Assembly: GCF_030408615.1 (NCBI RefSeq)
Contig: NZ_CP047187.1
Span: forward strand, 1,240,001-1,304,000
Origin: Corynebacterium bovis DSM 20582 = CIP 54.80
GTDB lineage: Bacteria > Actinomycetota > Actinomycetes > Mycobacteriales > Mycobacteriaceae
Length of the DNA stretch: 64,000 nt
Direction of reading: 5' to 3'
The notes below the pieces were generated by a model, which did not search any database, was not told the DNA's origin, and saw only the letters and a program-made list of their open reading frames with translations. The translations under genes were made by a program, and so were the position numbers. Below, piece after piece: positions 34,938-44,742 of the stretch. Numbering within the stretch: the first letter of the stretch is position 1; each line of letters begins with the position of its first letter.

Positions 34938-34984
34938 CGGACCGCGTCCCGCCGGGTGGACGCGGGCCTGTCCGGGCGGCCGGG

Positions 34985-34990
34985 TAAACT
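34985..34990 (+). promoter_or_regulatory. Probable -10 box of thrS
   Basis: TAAACT lies 68 bases before the GTG 35059 used as the thrS start. The leader of about 60 bases is too short for a T-box. Confidence 0.4.
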
Positions 34991-35058
34991 CATCCCCGTT
35001 CGTGGCCGTCACCGGGTATGTGACCGCCAGACACCGAGACGCAAGGAGCATCCTGACC

Positions 35059-37128
35059 GTGAGTGAACCAGCAACCGGCGTGGCCGGTTCCGCCGACGTC
35101 CGTTTCGCCGTCCCCGCCGGTGAGACGGCCGGCGCGGCGATGCGTGAGCTCGATCTGCCGACGAAGGGCCCGGAGGCGGTGGTCTGCGTCCGCGAGGACG
35201 ACGGCACCCTCCGGGACCTGTCCTTCACCCCGGACCAGGACACGACGGTCACCGCCGTGCGCGCCGCGTCGCCGGAGGGCCGCGGTGTCATCCGCCACTC
35301 CTGCGCGCACGTCCTCGCCCAGGCCGTCCAGCGGGAGTTCCCGGGCACGAAGCTCGGCATCGGGCCGGCCATCGAGAACGGCTTCTACTACGACTTCGAC
35401 GTCGCCGAGCCGTTCACCCCGGAGGACCTCCGGCGGCTCGAGAAGACGATGAAGAAGATCATCAAGTCCGGTCAGCGGTTCGAGCGGGTCACCTACGGGT
35501 CCGTCGAGGAGGCCCGCGCCGAGTACCTCGACGAGCCGTACAAGCTGGAGCTCGTCGACGACAAGTCCCGCGGCGACCTTCCCGAGGACGACGCGGCCGC
35601 GGAGGTCGGGGCGGGGGAGCTCACGGCCTACCGCAACGTCAACCCGCGCACCGGGGAGGTCGAGTGGTACGATCTCTGCCGTGGACCGCACGTGCCCACC
35701 ACGCGGTACATCCCGGCTTTCGCGCTCACCCGGTCCTCGGCGGCCTACTGGCGCGGCGACCAGTCCAAGGCCGGCCTCCAGCGGATCTACGGCACCGCCT
35801 GGGAGTCGAAGGAGGCGCTCGACGAGTACCAGACGATGCTCGAGGAGGCGGAGAAGCGCGACCACCGCCGCCTGGGCAACGAACTGGACCTCTTCAGCTT
35901 CCCGGACGAGATCGGCTCCGGGTTCCCCGTGTTCCACCCGGACGGGGCGATCGTCCGCAACGAGATGGAGCAGCACTCGCTCCGCCGCCACCTGGCCGAC
36001 GGCTACTCGCTCGTCAACACCCCGCACGTGACCAAGGGCGACCTCTTCCGGAAGTCCCAGCACCTCAACTGGTACTCCGAGGGCATGTTCCCGCCCATGC
36101 TGCTCGACGCGGAGCACGACGCCGACGGCAACGAGACGAAGCCCGGGCAGGACTACTACGTCAAGCCCATGAACTGCCCGATGCACAACCTCATCTTCGC
36201 CTCGCGGGGACGGTCGTACCGGGAACTGCCGCTGCGGCTGTTCGAGTTCGGCACGGTGTACCGGTACGAGAAGTCCGGTGTCGTCCACGGCCTTACCCGG
36301 GCGCGTGGCTTCACCCAGGACGACGCCCACATCTACTGCACCGAGGAGCAGATGGAGGAGGAGATCCGCACGGTTCTCCAGTTCATCATCTCCCTGCTCA
36401 AGGACTACGGGCTCAACGACTTCTACCTCGAGCTGTCCACCAAGGACCCGAACAAGTACGTCGGTGAGGACGACGTCTGGGAGCGGGCGACGGAGACCCT
36501 GCGCAAGGTCGGCGAGGACTCCGGCTTCGAGCTCGTCCCGGACCCCGCCGGCGCCGCCTTCTACGGTCCGAAGATCTCCGTCCAGGCCCGCGACGCCATC
36601 GGCCGGACCTGGCAGATGTCGACCGTGCAGCTGGACTTCAACCTGCCGGAACTGTTCGACCTCACGTACACGGCGGCCGACGGCTCCCGTCGCCGTCCGG
36701 TCATGATCCACCGGGCCCTGTTCGGGTCGATCGAGCGGTTCTTCGGCGTGCTGCTCGAGCACTACGCCGGGGCCTTCCCGGTGTGGCTCGCCCCGCACCA
36801 GGTCGTCGGCATCCCGGTTGCCGACGAGTTCGTGCCGCAGCTCGAGACCGTGGCCGCCGCCCTGCGGGCCGAGGGTGTCCGCGCGGAGGTGGACACGTCC
36901 GACGAGCGGATGCAGAAGAAGATCCGTACGCACACCACCGGCCGGGTGCCGTTCATGCTCCTCGCCGGGGCCCGCGACGTCGAGGCCGACGCCGTGAGCT
37001 TCCGCTTCCTCGACGGCACCCAGGTCAACGGGGTGCCGCGGGAGACCGCGGTCCGGATCATCACGGACTGGGTGCGCGCCCGCCGTAACGACCAGCCGAG
37101 TGAGGCCACCGTTGCAGAACTCCTCTGA
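35059..37128 (+). CDS. thrS: Threonine--tRNA ligase
   Basis: ThrRS charges tRNA-Thr. The 689-residue protein has the TGS domain (residues 1-70), the editing domain with [16 protein letters not shown] and the distal CRGPHVPTT, and the class II core. That core has motif 2 ([33 protein letters not shown]), zinc ligands in MNCPMH and motif 3 ([21 protein letters not shown]). The anticodon-binding domain is at the end ([14 protein letters not shown]...). GTG 35059 is chosen because AAGGAG lies 10 bases upstream; the frame is open back to 35002. The last 29 bases overlap the next gene. Confidence 0.97.
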   Translation: MSEPATGVAGSADVRFAVPAGETAGAAMRELDLPTKGPEAVVCVREDDGTLRDLSFTPDQDTTVTAVRAASPEGRGVIRHSCAHVLAQAVQREFPGTKLGIGPAIENGFYYDFDVAEPFTPEDLRRLEKTMKKIIKSGQRFERVTYGSVEEARAEYLDEPYKLELVDDKSRGDLPEDDAAAEVGAGELTAYRNVNPRTGEVEWYDLCRGPHVPTTRYIPAFALTRSSAAYWRGDQSKAGLQRIYGTAWESKEALDEYQTMLEEAEKRDHRRLGNELDLFSFPDEIGSGFPVFHPDGAIVRNEMEQHSLRRHLADGYSLVNTPHVTKGDLFRKSQHLNWYSEGMFPPMLLDAEHDADGNETKPGQDYYVKPMNCPMHNLIFASRGRSYRELPLRLFEFGTVYRYEKSGVVHGLTRARGFTQDDAHIYCTEEQMEEEIRTVLQFIISLLKDYGLNDFYLELSTKDPNKYVGEDDVWERATETLRKVGEDSGFELVPDPAGAAFYGPKISVQARDAIGRTWQMSTVQLDFNLPELFDLTYTAADGSRRRPVMIHRALFGSIERFFGVLLEHYAGAFPVWLAPHQVVGIPVADEFVPQLETVAAALRAEGVRAEVDTSDERMQKKIRTHTTGRVPFMLLAGARDVEADAVSFRFLDGTQVNGVPRETAVRIITDWVRARRNDQPSEATVAELL

Positions 37129-37699
37129 CCCCACGGACCCCGGCGACGGGGCCGACCACGACCCGCGGACGAACGGCCGGGTGGTCCGCGACCACGGCGT
37201 CGGGGACGACGACCGCCTCGTCAGGCTGTGGGCACCCTACCGGTCCGCCTACGTCACGACGACCGGCCGCTCCGACGACCCCTTCGTCGACCTCCCGGAG
37301 AAGTCCGACGAGGAGGCGCTCATCGTCGCGCGCGGTGAGGAGGTGTACTGCGTCCTCAACCTGTACCCGTACAACCCCGGCCACATGATGATCGTCCCGT
37401 ACCGTCAGGTCGCCTCGTACGAGGACCTCACGGACGCGGAGACGGTCGAACTCACCGCGTTCACGAAGAAGGCGGTGCGCGTGCTGCGGCGCGTGTCCCG
37501 GCCGGACGCGCTGAACATCGGCATGAACCTGGGCCGCCCGTCGGGCGGTTCCGTGCCGAACCACCTCCACCAGCACGTCGTGCCCCGGTGGACCGGAGAT
37601 GCTAGTTTCATGACAGTCATCAGCGGGACCACGGTGCTTCCCCAGGTCCTCGGGGAGACACGGCGCCTGCTGGCGGAGGCGTGGGAGGAACTGGACTAA
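37100..37699 (+). CDS. HIT family protein, Ap4A phosphorylase-like
   Basis: The 199-residue protein has the histidine triad HLHQHVVP, with [18 protein letters not shown] and [19 protein letters not shown] ahead of it. The actinobacterial homologue next to thrS in M. tuberculosis (Rv2613c, from memory) is a diadenosine tetraphosphate phosphorylase, so breakdown of Ap4A made by stressed ThrRS is a reasonable guess. GTG 37100 lies inside thrS; TTG 37112 with GAGG upstream is an alternative. Its TAA is directly followed by the ATG of pgsA. Confidence 0.88.
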   Translation: MRPPLQNSSDPTDPGDGADHDPRTNGRVVRDHGVGDDDRLVRLWAPYRSAYVTTTGRSDDPFVDLPEKSDEEALIVARGEEVYCVLNLYPYNPGHMMIVPYRQVASYEDLTDAETVELTAFTKKAVRVLRRVSRPDALNIGMNLGRPSGGSVPNHLHQHVVPRWTGDASFMTVISGTTVLPQVLGETRRLLAEAWEELD

Positions 37700-38452
37700 A
37701 TGCTGAGTGTGCGGGGGCGCGGCCCCATGGCGGTGGTCATTGAGCCGGTCGCGCGCCGTCTGGTGACCTGGGGTGTGACGCCCAACGCCGTGACCGTGTG
37801 CAGCACGGTGCTCGCCGTGGCCTTCGCGGTGACCCTCGTCCCGACGGGGCACCACTTCCTCGCCGGGCTGCTCATCGGCCTCACCGTCCTCACCGACATG
37901 GTCGACGGGACGATGGCCCGGATGCGCGGCGGCGGGACGAAGTTCGGCGCGACGCTCGACGCCACGTGCGACCGGATCGCCGACGGGGCGCTGTTCGGCG
38001 CCGTCGCGTGGTGGCTCGCCCGGGTCCACGACACGTCCTCACCCTGGCTGCTCATCGCGGCGCTCGTCATCATCGTCGCGAGCCAGGTGACCTCCTACGT
38101 CAAGGCCCGCGCCGAGGCGTCGGGGATCAAGGTCGACGGCGGCCTCATCGAACGGCCCGAGCGGCTGATCATCGGGCTCGTCACGCTCGGCCTCGGGGCC
38201 GGGGGGCTCGGCATCCCCTACCTGCTCGGGGCCGGCCTCACCCTCCTCGCCGTCGGGTCGGTGTACACCGTCCTCGAACGGCTCGTCATCGTCGCCCGCG
38301 CCGAGGGGGGTCAGGAACGGATCGCCGCCCCGACCGGGGCTCGCGAGTTCCCCGCGGAGGCACCGGGCCGTCCCGGGGACGACGACGGTCACGCCACCGC
38401 CCGTGACGACGACGGCCGCCGCGGGCCGACGGCGGGGGAGGGCCGGTCATGA
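37700..38452 (+). CDS. pgsA: Phosphatidylinositol phosphate synthase (CDP-alcohol phosphatidyltransferase)
   Basis: The enzyme joins CDP-diacylglycerol and inositol 1-phosphate, the first step towards phosphatidylinositol mannosides. The 250-residue protein has the full signature D66-x2-D69-G-x2-A73-R74 ... G83-x3-D87-x3-D91 in DMVDGTMARMRGGGTKFGATLDATCDRIAD. It has six membrane helices and an acidic, disordered tail of about 50 residues. It begins at the base after the HIT stop and overlaps patA by 4 bases. The operon context (patA, pimA) supports PI synthase over other CDP-alcohol enzymes. Confidence 0.94.
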   Translation: MLSVRGRGPMAVVIEPVARRLVTWGVTPNAVTVCSTVLAVAFAVTLVPTGHHFLAGLLIGLTVLTDMVDGTMARMRGGGTKFGATLDATCDRIADGALFGAVAWWLARVHDTSSPWLLIAALVIIVASQVTSYVKARAEASGIKVDGGLIERPERLIIGLVTLGLGAGGLGIPYLLGAGLTLLAVGSVYTVLERLVIVARAEGGQERIAAPTGAREFPAEAPGRPGDDDGHATARDDDGRRGPTAGEGRS

Positions 38453-39411
38453 CGTCCGTCCTGTCCCGCGACGACCTCGTCGCCCTGGCCTACCGGACGG
38501 GGTGGGCCGTCACCGCCCGCGTCCCCGACGGGCTGGCCTCCGCAGCCTTCGCCGCCGGGGCGGACCGGGCCTCGCACGGCGGGACCGGCCCGGCCCAGCT
38601 CCGGGCGAACCTCGCCCGGGTCGTCGGCCCCGCCGCCGTCACCCGCGAGCTCGTCCGCGACAGCATGCGCTCCTACATGCGCTACTGGAAGGAGGCGTTC
38701 CAGCTTCCCCGGATCCAGGGCCCGGAGCTGCTGCGCCGCCTCGACCGGGGTTTCGACCCCGCGGAGCTCGAGGTCCTGCGGGAGTCCCGTGAGGACGGCC
38801 GGGGCACGGTGCTCGTCCTCCCGCACTCGGGCAACTGGGACATGGCCGGCCTGTGGCTGGCGAACAACTACGGCACGTTCACGACGGTCGCCGAGCGGCT
38901 GCGGCCGGAGAGCCTGTTCGACGCCTTCGTCGCCTACCGCGAGTCCCTCGGCTTCCGGATCATCGCCCTCACCGGCTCCGAGCAGCCGCCGTTCGAGGCG
39001 ATGGTCGAGGTCCTGGAGAACGACGGCATCGTGTGCCTGCTCGGGGACCGGGACCTCAGCGGTCACGGCGTGCCGGTGTCCTTCTTCGGCGAGCGCACGA
39101 GCATCCCGGCCGGTCCGGCCCTCCTCGCGCAGCGCACCGGGGCGAACCTCCACGTCGTCCACAGCTACTTCGACGGCCCCGGCTGGGGGTTCCGCGTCAA
39201 CCGGCCGACGGACACCGCCCGGCCGCTCGCCGAGGTCGTCCAGGACACCGCCGACCAGATGGCGGCGAACATCGCCCTGAACCCCGCGGACTGGCACATG
39301 CTCCAGCCGTTGTGGTTCGACGACCTCAGTGACCGCCGCCGGCTCCGCGCCGAGGGCGGCACCCCCGACGCGACGTCGGGGAGCACGGGGGACGGGGTGT
39401 CCGACCGGTGA
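38449..39411 (+). CDS. patA: Phosphatidylinositol mannoside acyltransferase PatA
   Basis: PatA acylates the mannose of PIM1/PIM2 with palmitoyl-CoA on the inner side of the membrane. The 320-residue LpxL/HtrB-family protein has the HX4D site at His126-Asp131 (VLVLPHSGNWD). It also has the conserved GIVCLLGDRDLSGHGVPVSFFGERTSIPAGPALLAQRTGA. The ends of the gene overlap pgsA and pimA by ATGA and GTGA. The last 25 residues are Gly/Thr/Asp-rich and probably unstructured. Confidence 0.93.
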   Translation: MTSVLSRDDLVALAYRTGWAVTARVPDGLASAAFAAGADRASHGGTGPAQLRANLARVVGPAAVTRELVRDSMRSYMRYWKEAFQLPRIQGPELLRRLDRGFDPAELEVLRESREDGRGTVLVLPHSGNWDMAGLWLANNYGTFTTVAERLRPESLFDAFVAYRESLGFRIIALTGSEQPPFEAMVEVLENDGIVCLLGDRDLSGHGVPVSFFGERTSIPAGPALLAQRTGANLHVVHSYFDGPGWGFRVNRPTDTARPLAEVVQDTADQMAANIALNPADWHMLQPLWFDDLSDRRRLRAEGGTPDATSGSTGDGVSDR

Positions 39412-40577
39412 AGATCGGCATGGTCTGCCCGTACTCCTTCGACGAGCCCGGCGGGGTCCAGGCGCACGCGATCCAGCTCTGCACCGAGCTGCAGCGCCGC
39501 GGCCACGAGGTCAGCCTCATCGGCCCCGGCACGGCGGCCGCGGAGGTCCCGGACTTCGCCGACCTCGGGGGCGGCTCGATCCCCATCCCCTACAACGGGT
39601 CCGTCGCCCGCCTGTCCTTCGGGCCCCCGACGTGGCGGCACCTCCGGCGCTGGATCTCCGGCCACGACTTCGACGTCGTGCACCTCCACGAGCCGAACTC
39701 ACCGAGCTACTCCATGATCACGCTCGCCGTCGCCGACGGACCGCTCGTCGCGACGTACCACGCCTCCGCGTCGGAGTCGCTCATCCTGCGGATCTTCCTG
39801 CCGGTGCTGCGCCCGTTCCTCGAGAAGATCCACGCCGGCATCGCCGTCTCGGAGGAGGCGCGGCGGTGGCAGGTCGAGATGCTCGCCGGGGACCCGGTGC
39901 TCATCCCGAACGGGGTCGACACGCGGATCTACCGGGAGGCGTCCCCGCTGCCCGGGCTCGACCCCGACCGGCCGCGGGTCATGTTCCTCGGCCGCTTCGA
40001 GGAACCGCGCAAGGGGTTCCACGTCCTGCTCGCGGCCCTGCCGGCGATCGTCCGGGCCGTGCCGGACGTGGAGGTCCTCGTCGCCGGCAGCGGTGACGTC
40101 GAGGTCCTCCACCGACGTCTCCGGGAGGCCGGCGTGAGCTGGGTCGACGGCCTCGACCGGCCCGACCGGCCGGGGGACCGCGCGACCGTGCGGGTGCTGG
40201 GACGCGTGTCGGACGCGGACAAGGCCCGGGCCCTCGCCGCCTCGGACGTGTACGTCGCGCCGAACACGGGAGGGGAGAGCTTCGGCATCGTGCTCGTGGA
40301 GGCGATGGCCGCGGGGGCGGCCGTCGTCGCCAGTGACCTGCCGGCCTTCCTCGCCGTCACCGACCACGGGGACGCGGGGCACCTCTTCGGCAACGGGTCC
40401 GGGCGGGAGCTCGCCCGCCGCGTCATCGACCTGCTCGAGGACGACGCCGGGCGGGCCGCACTGGTCGAGCGCAGCGTCGCGCGCGCCGCGACGTACGACT
40501 GGGACTCCGTCACGACCGCCGTCGAACGGGTCTACGAGACCGTCGTGCAGCCGGGCAGGAAGGTGAGGCGGGCGTGA
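39408..40577 (+). CDS. pimA: Phosphatidylinositol alpha-mannosyltransferase PimA (GT4)
   Basis: PimA transfers the first mannose from GDP-mannose to phosphatidylinositol. The 389-residue GT-B enzyme starts MKIGMVCPYSFDEPGGVQAHAIQL (acceptor loop). It has YNGSVARLSFGPP, the VVHLHEPNSPSYSM stretch with the key His, FLGRFEEPRKG for the donor site and the EX7E motif in GGESFGIVLVEAMAAG. Start GTG 39408 overlaps the patA stop; the stop overlaps the next gene. A lipid-binding amphipathic helix is expected in the N-terminal half, as in mycobacterial PimA. Confidence 0.95.
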   Translation: MKIGMVCPYSFDEPGGVQAHAIQLCTELQRRGHEVSLIGPGTAAAEVPDFADLGGGSIPIPYNGSVARLSFGPPTWRHLRRWISGHDFDVVHLHEPNSPSYSMITLAVADGPLVATYHASASESLILRIFLPVLRPFLEKIHAGIAVSEEARRWQVEMLAGDPVLIPNGVDTRIYREASPLPGLDPDRPRVMFLGRFEEPRKGFHVLLAALPAIVRAVPDVEVLVAGSGDVEVLHRRLREAGVSWVDGLDRPDRPGDRATVRVLGRVSDADKARALAASDVYVAPNTGGESFGIVLVEAMAAGAAVVASDLPAFLAVTDHGDAGHLFGNGSGRELARRVIDLLEDDAGRAALVERSVARAATYDWDSVTTAVERVYETVVQPGRKVRRA

Positions 40578-41056
40578 CCGGCCTCATCCCCGCGTGGGTC
40601 CTCGTCGTCGGGCTCGTCGTGCTCGTCCTCGCGCTCCTCGGCATGTGGCTGTCCGGGCTCGCGACCCGGCTCAACCGGCTGCACATCCGGACCGACTCCG
40701 CCCGGTTGAGCCTCGAGGGTGCGCTCATGTCCCGCTCGGGTGTCATCGCGGTCCTCCAGCCGGAACTGGCGGCGAGCCTCGGCCGGGCGTCGAGCGTCGC
40801 CCTGCGGCCGACGGACATGGACGCGCGGTCGGACGCGGAGAACGCGGTGCTGCGCCACCTCGACCCGGCGGTGCTCACGCACCCCGCGTTCGTCGAGGCG
40901 TCGACGAAGGTGGACCTCGCCGCCCGGTTCTACAACGACGCCGTCGCCGACACCCGGCTCGTGCGCCAACGGGCCGTCGTCCGGGGCTTCCGGCTGTCCG
41001 GGTCCGCGCCGCTGCCCGAGTACTACGAGGGACTCGCCGCCGGCGGCCAGGACTGA
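40574..41056 (+). CDS. Single-span membrane protein of the PIM operon
   Basis: This 160-residue protein has one N-terminal helix (WVLVVGLVVLVLALLGMWLSG) and then a cytoplasmic or extracytoplasmic helical part (RLNRLHIRTDSARLSLEGALMSRSGVIAVLQPELAAS...). AARFYNDAVADTRLVRQRAVVRGFRLSGSAPLPEYYE recalls the C-terminal part of LemA proteins, so a LemA-like helical bundle is possible but distant. From memory the mycobacterial gene in this place (Rv2609c) is longer and ends in a NUDIX domain, which is absent here. GTG 40574 overlaps pimA by 4 bases, so it belongs to the operon. Confidence 0.75.
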   Translation: MTGLIPAWVLVVGLVVLVLALLGMWLSGLATRLNRLHIRTDSARLSLEGALMSRSGVIAVLQPELAASLGRASSVALRPTDMDARSDAENAVLRHLDPAVLTHPAFVEASTKVDLAARFYNDAVADTRLVRQRAVVRGFRLSGSAPLPEYYEGLAAGGQD

Positions 41057-41127
41057 CGCGCGGCGCGGCGGGGCCGTTCCGGGGCCGTGACGTGGTGGCC
41101 GGTGGAACCGTTGACGCCCCGCGCGGT

Positions 41128-41133
41128 TAGAAT
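41128..41133 (+). promoter_or_regulatory. Probable -10 box of pdxS
   Basis: TAGAAT lies 82 bases before ATG 41216. TTGACG is only 11 bases upstream, too close to serve as its -35. Confidence 0.4.
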
Positions 41134-41215
41134 CGACGCGACGGTGGGGCCGGACCGGTGACCGGGTGCCCGACCGGCCCACCACAACAGTCATGACGAG
41201 GAAACGAGGCTACAG

Positions 41216-42115
41216 ATGAGTGCAGCAAGCGACAGCTCCCGCGGGACCGCGCGGGTCAAGCGCGGCCTGGCGGACATGCTGAAGGGCGGCGTCATCATGG
41301 ACGTCGTCACCCCCGAGCAGGCGAAGATCGCCGAGGACGCCGGGGCCACGGCGGTCATGGCCCTCGAGCGCGTCCCGGCGGACATCCGTGCCGAGGGCGG
41401 GGTCTCGCGGATGTCCGACCCGGACATGATCGAGGGCATCATCGACGCCGTGTCGATCCCGGTCATGGCGAAGGCCCGCATCGGACACTTCGTCGAGGCC
41501 CAGGTCCTCGAGAGCCTCGGCGTGGACTTCATCGACGAGTCCGAGGTCCTCACCCCGGCCGACTACGCCAACCACATCGAAAAGTTCTCCTTCACCGTGC
41601 CGTTCGTGTGCGGGGCGACGAACCTCGGCGAGGCCCTCCGCCGAATCAACGAGGGCGCGGCGATGATCCGCTCCAAGGGCGAGGCCGGGACCGGCGACGT
41701 GTCGAACGCCGTCACCCACATGCGGACGATCCGCGCGGAGATCAACCGCCTGTCGTCCATGGCCCCCGACGAGCTGTACGTCGCCGCGAAGGAGCTCCAG
41801 GCCCCGTACGAGCTCGTCCGCGAGGTCGCGGAGAAGGGCTCCCTGCCCGTCGTGCTGTTCACCGCCGGCGGCATCGCCACCCCCGCCGACGCGGCGATGA
41901 TGATGCAGCTCGGCGCCGAGGGCGTGTTCGTCGGCTCCGGCATCTTCAAGTCCGGCGACCCGGCGAGCCGGGCCCGGGCGATCGTCCGCGCGACGCAGAA
42001 CTTCGACGACCCCGCGACGATCGCCGAGGTGTCCCGCGGTCTCGGTGAGGCGATGGTCGGCATCAACGTCGACGACATCCCGCAGCCGCACCGCCTCGCC
42101 GAGCGCGGGTGGTGA
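41216..42115 (+). CDS. pdxS: Pyridoxal 5'-phosphate synthase lyase subunit PdxS
   Basis: PdxS builds pyridoxal phosphate from ribose 5-phosphate, glyceraldehyde 3-phosphate and ammonia supplied by PdxT. The 299-residue protein carries Asp29, Lys86 ([10 protein letters not shown]) and Lys154 ([11 protein letters not shown]). With an offset of five these match Asp24, Lys81 and Lys149 of the B. subtilis enzyme. [29 protein letters not shown] forms the phosphate site. ATG 41216 is behind a GAGG. PdxT is encoded two genes downstream, with the thioesterase TesB between them. Confidence 0.97.
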   Translation: MSAASDSSRGTARVKRGLADMLKGGVIMDVVTPEQAKIAEDAGATAVMALERVPADIRAEGGVSRMSDPDMIEGIIDAVSIPVMAKARIGHFVEAQVLESLGVDFIDESEVLTPADYANHIEKFSFTVPFVCGATNLGEALRRINEGAAMIRSKGEAGTGDVSNAVTHMRTIRAEINRLSSMAPDELYVAAKELQAPYELVREVAEKGSLPVVLFTAGGIATPADAAMMMQLGAEGVFVGSGIFKSGDPASRARAIVRATQNFDDPATIAEVSRGLGEAMVGINVDDIPQPHRLAERGW

Positions 42116-42206
42116 CGACCGCCACCCCGTCCGTCGTGTCCGCCCCCGGTGCGGGCACGCCCCCACCGCCCGACCTCACCCGCGCACACGACAGAGGAGC
42201 CCGACA

Positions 42207-43118
42207 GTGAACGACGTCCGGTCCCGGATCAACGACGTCCTCGACCTCGAGAGGATCGACGACGACATCTACCGCGGCAGGGTCATCCCCTCGACCTTGA
42301 CGCGGACCTTCGGTGGCCAGGTCGCCTCCCAGAGTCTCGTCGCGGCGACGCAGACCGTCGCCGAGGGGTTCCGGGTCCACTCCCTCCACGGCTACTTCGT
42401 CGCCCCGGGCAACTCGGACGAGCCGACGACGTACCTCGTCGACCGGGTGCGGGACGGACGGTCGTTCGTCATGCGGTCCGTCAAGGCCATCCAGAACGGG
42501 CACGCGATCTTCATCATGCAGGCGAGCTTCCACCACGGCCGTGACGCCGGACCGGAGCACGCCGACCGGATGCGGGACGTCCCGGCCCCGGAGGACGTCG
42601 TCGTCGACCCCTCGGACAACCCCCCGGTGCGCCGGGCCCTCTTCCAAAAGTGGTCCGACTGGGACATCCGGGTCGTCCCCCCGGAGAACTACCGGCACGA
42701 CCCGGACCGGGCCTCCCAGCAGGTCGTCTGGTTCCGCACGCGGGAGTCCCTCCCCGACGACGACACCGTCCACGTGTGCACGCTCGCCTACATGTCCGAC
42801 ATGACGCTGCTGAGCAGCGCGCTCGTCCCGCACCAGGGGCAGACGTTCCAGGAGGCGTCGCTCGACCACGCGATGTGGTTCCTCCGGCCGTTCCGGGCGG
42901 ACGAGTGGCTGCTCTACGACCAGACCTCCCCGTCGGCGCACGCCGGCCGGGCGCTGACCCACGGCCGGATCTTCAACCGGCAGGGTGAGCTCGTCGCCGT
43001 CGTCACCCAGGAGGGCCTCACCCGGGCGCTCGAGCCGTCGAAGGGCGGGGCCATCCCGTTCCGGGACGGCGTCGCGGAGAGCGCCGACGGCCGGACGGCG
43101 ACGGGGGAGACCCGGTGA
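42207..43118 (+). CDS. tesB: Acyl-CoA thioesterase II
   Basis: TesB hydrolyses medium- and long-chain acyl-CoA. The 303-residue double-hotdog protein has TFGGQVASQSLVAATQTV, VHSLHGYFVAPGNSDEP and SVKAIQNGHAIFIMQASFH in the first half. ASLDHAMWFLRPFRADEWLLYDQTSPSAHAGRALTHGRIFNRQGELVA in the second half holds the catalytic Asp/Thr/Gln triad region. AGAGGAG lies 7 bases before GTG 42207. Its stop overlaps the pdxT start by 4 bases, so its expression is tied to vitamin B6 synthesis, an order also known, from memory, in mycobacteria. Confidence 0.93.
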   Translation: MNDVRSRINDVLDLERIDDDIYRGRVIPSTLTRTFGGQVASQSLVAATQTVAEGFRVHSLHGYFVAPGNSDEPTTYLVDRVRDGRSFVMRSVKAIQNGHAIFIMQASFHHGRDAGPEHADRMRDVPAPEDVVVDPSDNPPVRRALFQKWSDWDIRVVPPENYRHDPDRASQQVVWFRTRESLPDDDTVHVCTLAYMSDMTLLSSALVPHQGQTFQEASLDHAMWFLRPFRADEWLLYDQTSPSAHAGRALTHGRIFNRQGELVAVVTQEGLTRALEPSKGGAIPFRDGVAESADGRTATGETR

Positions 43119-43717
43119 GCGCCCCGGTCATCGGCGTCCTCGCCGTCCAGGGTGGCGTGCGGGAGCACGTCCGTGCCCTCGAACGCCTCGGGGCGACCGC
43201 CGTCGAGGTGCGCCGCACCGCCCACCTCGAGGGGCTCGACGGGATCGTGCTCCCGGGAGGGGAGTCGACGACGATGTCGACGCTGCTCACCGTCGGCGGC
43301 ATGTTCGAGCCGCTGCGCGACGCGCTCGCCGCGGGCCTGCCCGCCTTCGGCACGTGCGCCGGGCTCATCATGCTCTCCCGGGAGGTCCTCGACACCCGGC
43401 CCGACGCGCGCAGCCTCGGGGCGCTCGACATCGCCGTCCGGCGCAACGCCTTCGGCCGCCAGGTCGCGTCCTTCGAGACCGACCTCGACGTCAGCGGGGT
43501 CGACGACCCCGTCCACGCCGTGTTCATCCGGGCCCCGTGGGTCGAGCGGGTCGGCGACGACGTCGAGGTCCTCGCCCGCGTCACCGACGGGCCCGCCGAC
43601 GGGGCGGTCGTCGCGGTCCGCCAGGGCGTGGTCCTGGGCATCTCCTTCCACCCGGAACTCACCGAGGACGACCGGATGCACCGGTACTTCCTCGACATCG
43701 TCGCCGGGACCCGGTGA
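43115..43717 (+). CDS. pdxT: Pyridoxal 5'-phosphate synthase glutaminase subunit PdxT
   Basis: PdxT releases ammonia from glutamine and channels it to PdxS. The 200-residue class I glutamine amidotransferase has the catalytic triad Cys81 (FGTCAGLIML), His179 and Glu181 (SFHPELTED), and the family block LPGGESTTMSTLL. GTG 43115 is coupled to tesB by a GTGA overlap. No PdxR-type regulator gene is next to the cluster. Confidence 0.96.
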   Translation: MSAPVIGVLAVQGGVREHVRALERLGATAVEVRRTAHLEGLDGIVLPGGESTTMSTLLTVGGMFEPLRDALAAGLPAFGTCAGLIMLSREVLDTRPDARSLGALDIAVRRNAFGRQVASFETDLDVSGVDDPVHAVFIRAPWVERVGDDVEVLARVTDGPADGAVVAVRQGVVLGISFHPELTEDDRMHRYFLDIVAGTR

Positions 43718-43779
43718 CCCCGCCCGGGCCGCGGACGCGCCGCGCCCGTGGTGGCGTCGGACGCCCCGGGGCCGTGCAC

Positions 43780-43785
43780 TAGAGT
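43780..43785 (+). promoter_or_regulatory. Probable -10 box upstream of the YebC gene
   Basis: TAGAGT lies in the 208-base gap after pdxT, about 140 bases before ATG 43926. Confidence 0.35.
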
Positions 43786-43925
43786 GGGTGCGTCGGCATC
43801 CGGTCCCAGCGGGTGCCTCCCGGGGACGCGGTCCGGGACGCGGACGGCGCAGGACAGCGTCGTCCCCCTCACCGACCGCGGACCCCCGTCCGAGCCAGAC
43901 AACCCGAGTGACGGAGAGTTAGCAG

Positions 43926-44675
43926 ATGAGTGGCCACTCCAAATGGGCAACCACGAAGCACAAGAAGGCCGCGAACGACGCCAAGCGTGGCAAGGAGTTC
44001 GCGAAGCTGATCAAGAACATCGAGGTCGCCGCCCGCACCGGCGGTGGTGACCCGGCGGCGAACCCGACGCTCGACGACATGATCAAGAAGGCCAAGAAGG
44101 CCTCCGTCCCCAACGACAACATCGAGCGTGCCCGGAAGCGTGGCTCGGGCGAGGAATCTGGCGGCGCCGACTGGGAGACGATCATGTACGAGGGCTACGG
44201 GCCCAACGGCGTGGCCGTGCTCATCGAGTGCCTCACCGACAACCGGAACCGGGCGGCGACCGACGTGCGCACCGCCATGACGAAGAACGGCGGCAGCATG
44301 GCCGACGCCGGATCCGTGTCCTACCTCTTCAGCCGCAAGGGTGTCGCCGTGCTCGACAAGGGTGACCACACCGAGGACGACATCCTCCTCGCCGTGCTCG
44401 ACGCCGGTGCCGAGGAGGTCAACGACCTCGGCGAGAAGTTCGAGATCGTCTGCGACGCCTCCGACATCCCCGCCGTCCGTGGGGCGCTCCAGGACTCCGG
44501 GATCGACTACGACTCGATCGACCCGGACTTCCGGGCCTCGGTCGAGGTGCCGCTCGACGTCGACGGGGCGCGGAAGATCATGCGCCTCATCGACGCGCTC
44601 GAGGACTCCGACGACGTGCAGAACGTCTTCACCAACATGGACCTGAGCGAGGAGGTCGTCGCCGCGCTCGACTGA
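43926..44675 (+). CDS. YebC/PmpR family protein (TACO1-like)
   Basis: The 249-residue protein starts [37 protein letters not shown], the strong signature of the family. [31 protein letters not shown] and [14 protein letters not shown] follow. Members were described as DNA-binding regulators and, more recently, as factors that help translation through proline-rich stretches. GGAGAG is 8 bases before ATG 43926. It lies between pdxT and the ruv genes, the position it holds in many actinobacteria. Confidence 0.95.
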   Translation: MSGHSKWATTKHKKAANDAKRGKEFAKLIKNIEVAARTGGGDPAANPTLDDMIKKAKKASVPNDNIERARKRGSGEESGGADWETIMYEGYGPNGVAVLIECLTDNRNRAATDVRTAMTKNGGSMADAGSVSYLFSRKGVAVLDKGDHTEDDILLAVLDAGAEEVNDLGEKFEIVCDASDIPAVRGALQDSGIDYDSIDPDFRASVEVPLDVDGARKIMRLIDALEDSDDVQNVFTNMDLSEEVVAALD

Positions 44676-44742
44676 GCGGCGACGGGGGTACAGGCGCGCC
44701 CGGGAGGGGGGCGTGGGTGACCGGGGACCGGCGGACCCGTGG

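Noticed and set aside
34938-35058. T-box leader in front of thrS
   Set aside because: The space between the -10 box and the start is only about 60 bases, and the T-box core sequence is missing.
37100-37128. Frameshift or mis-assembly at the thrS/HIT overlap of 29 bases
   Set aside because: Both proteins have complete, normal ends. Overlaps of this size are common in this compact genome, and a later TTG start at 37112 is possible.
40574-41056. Calling the small PIM-operon protein LemA
   Set aside because: The membrane span and helix pattern are similar, but the central LemA motif with its conserved Trp/Asp and Arg-Arg residues is not present.
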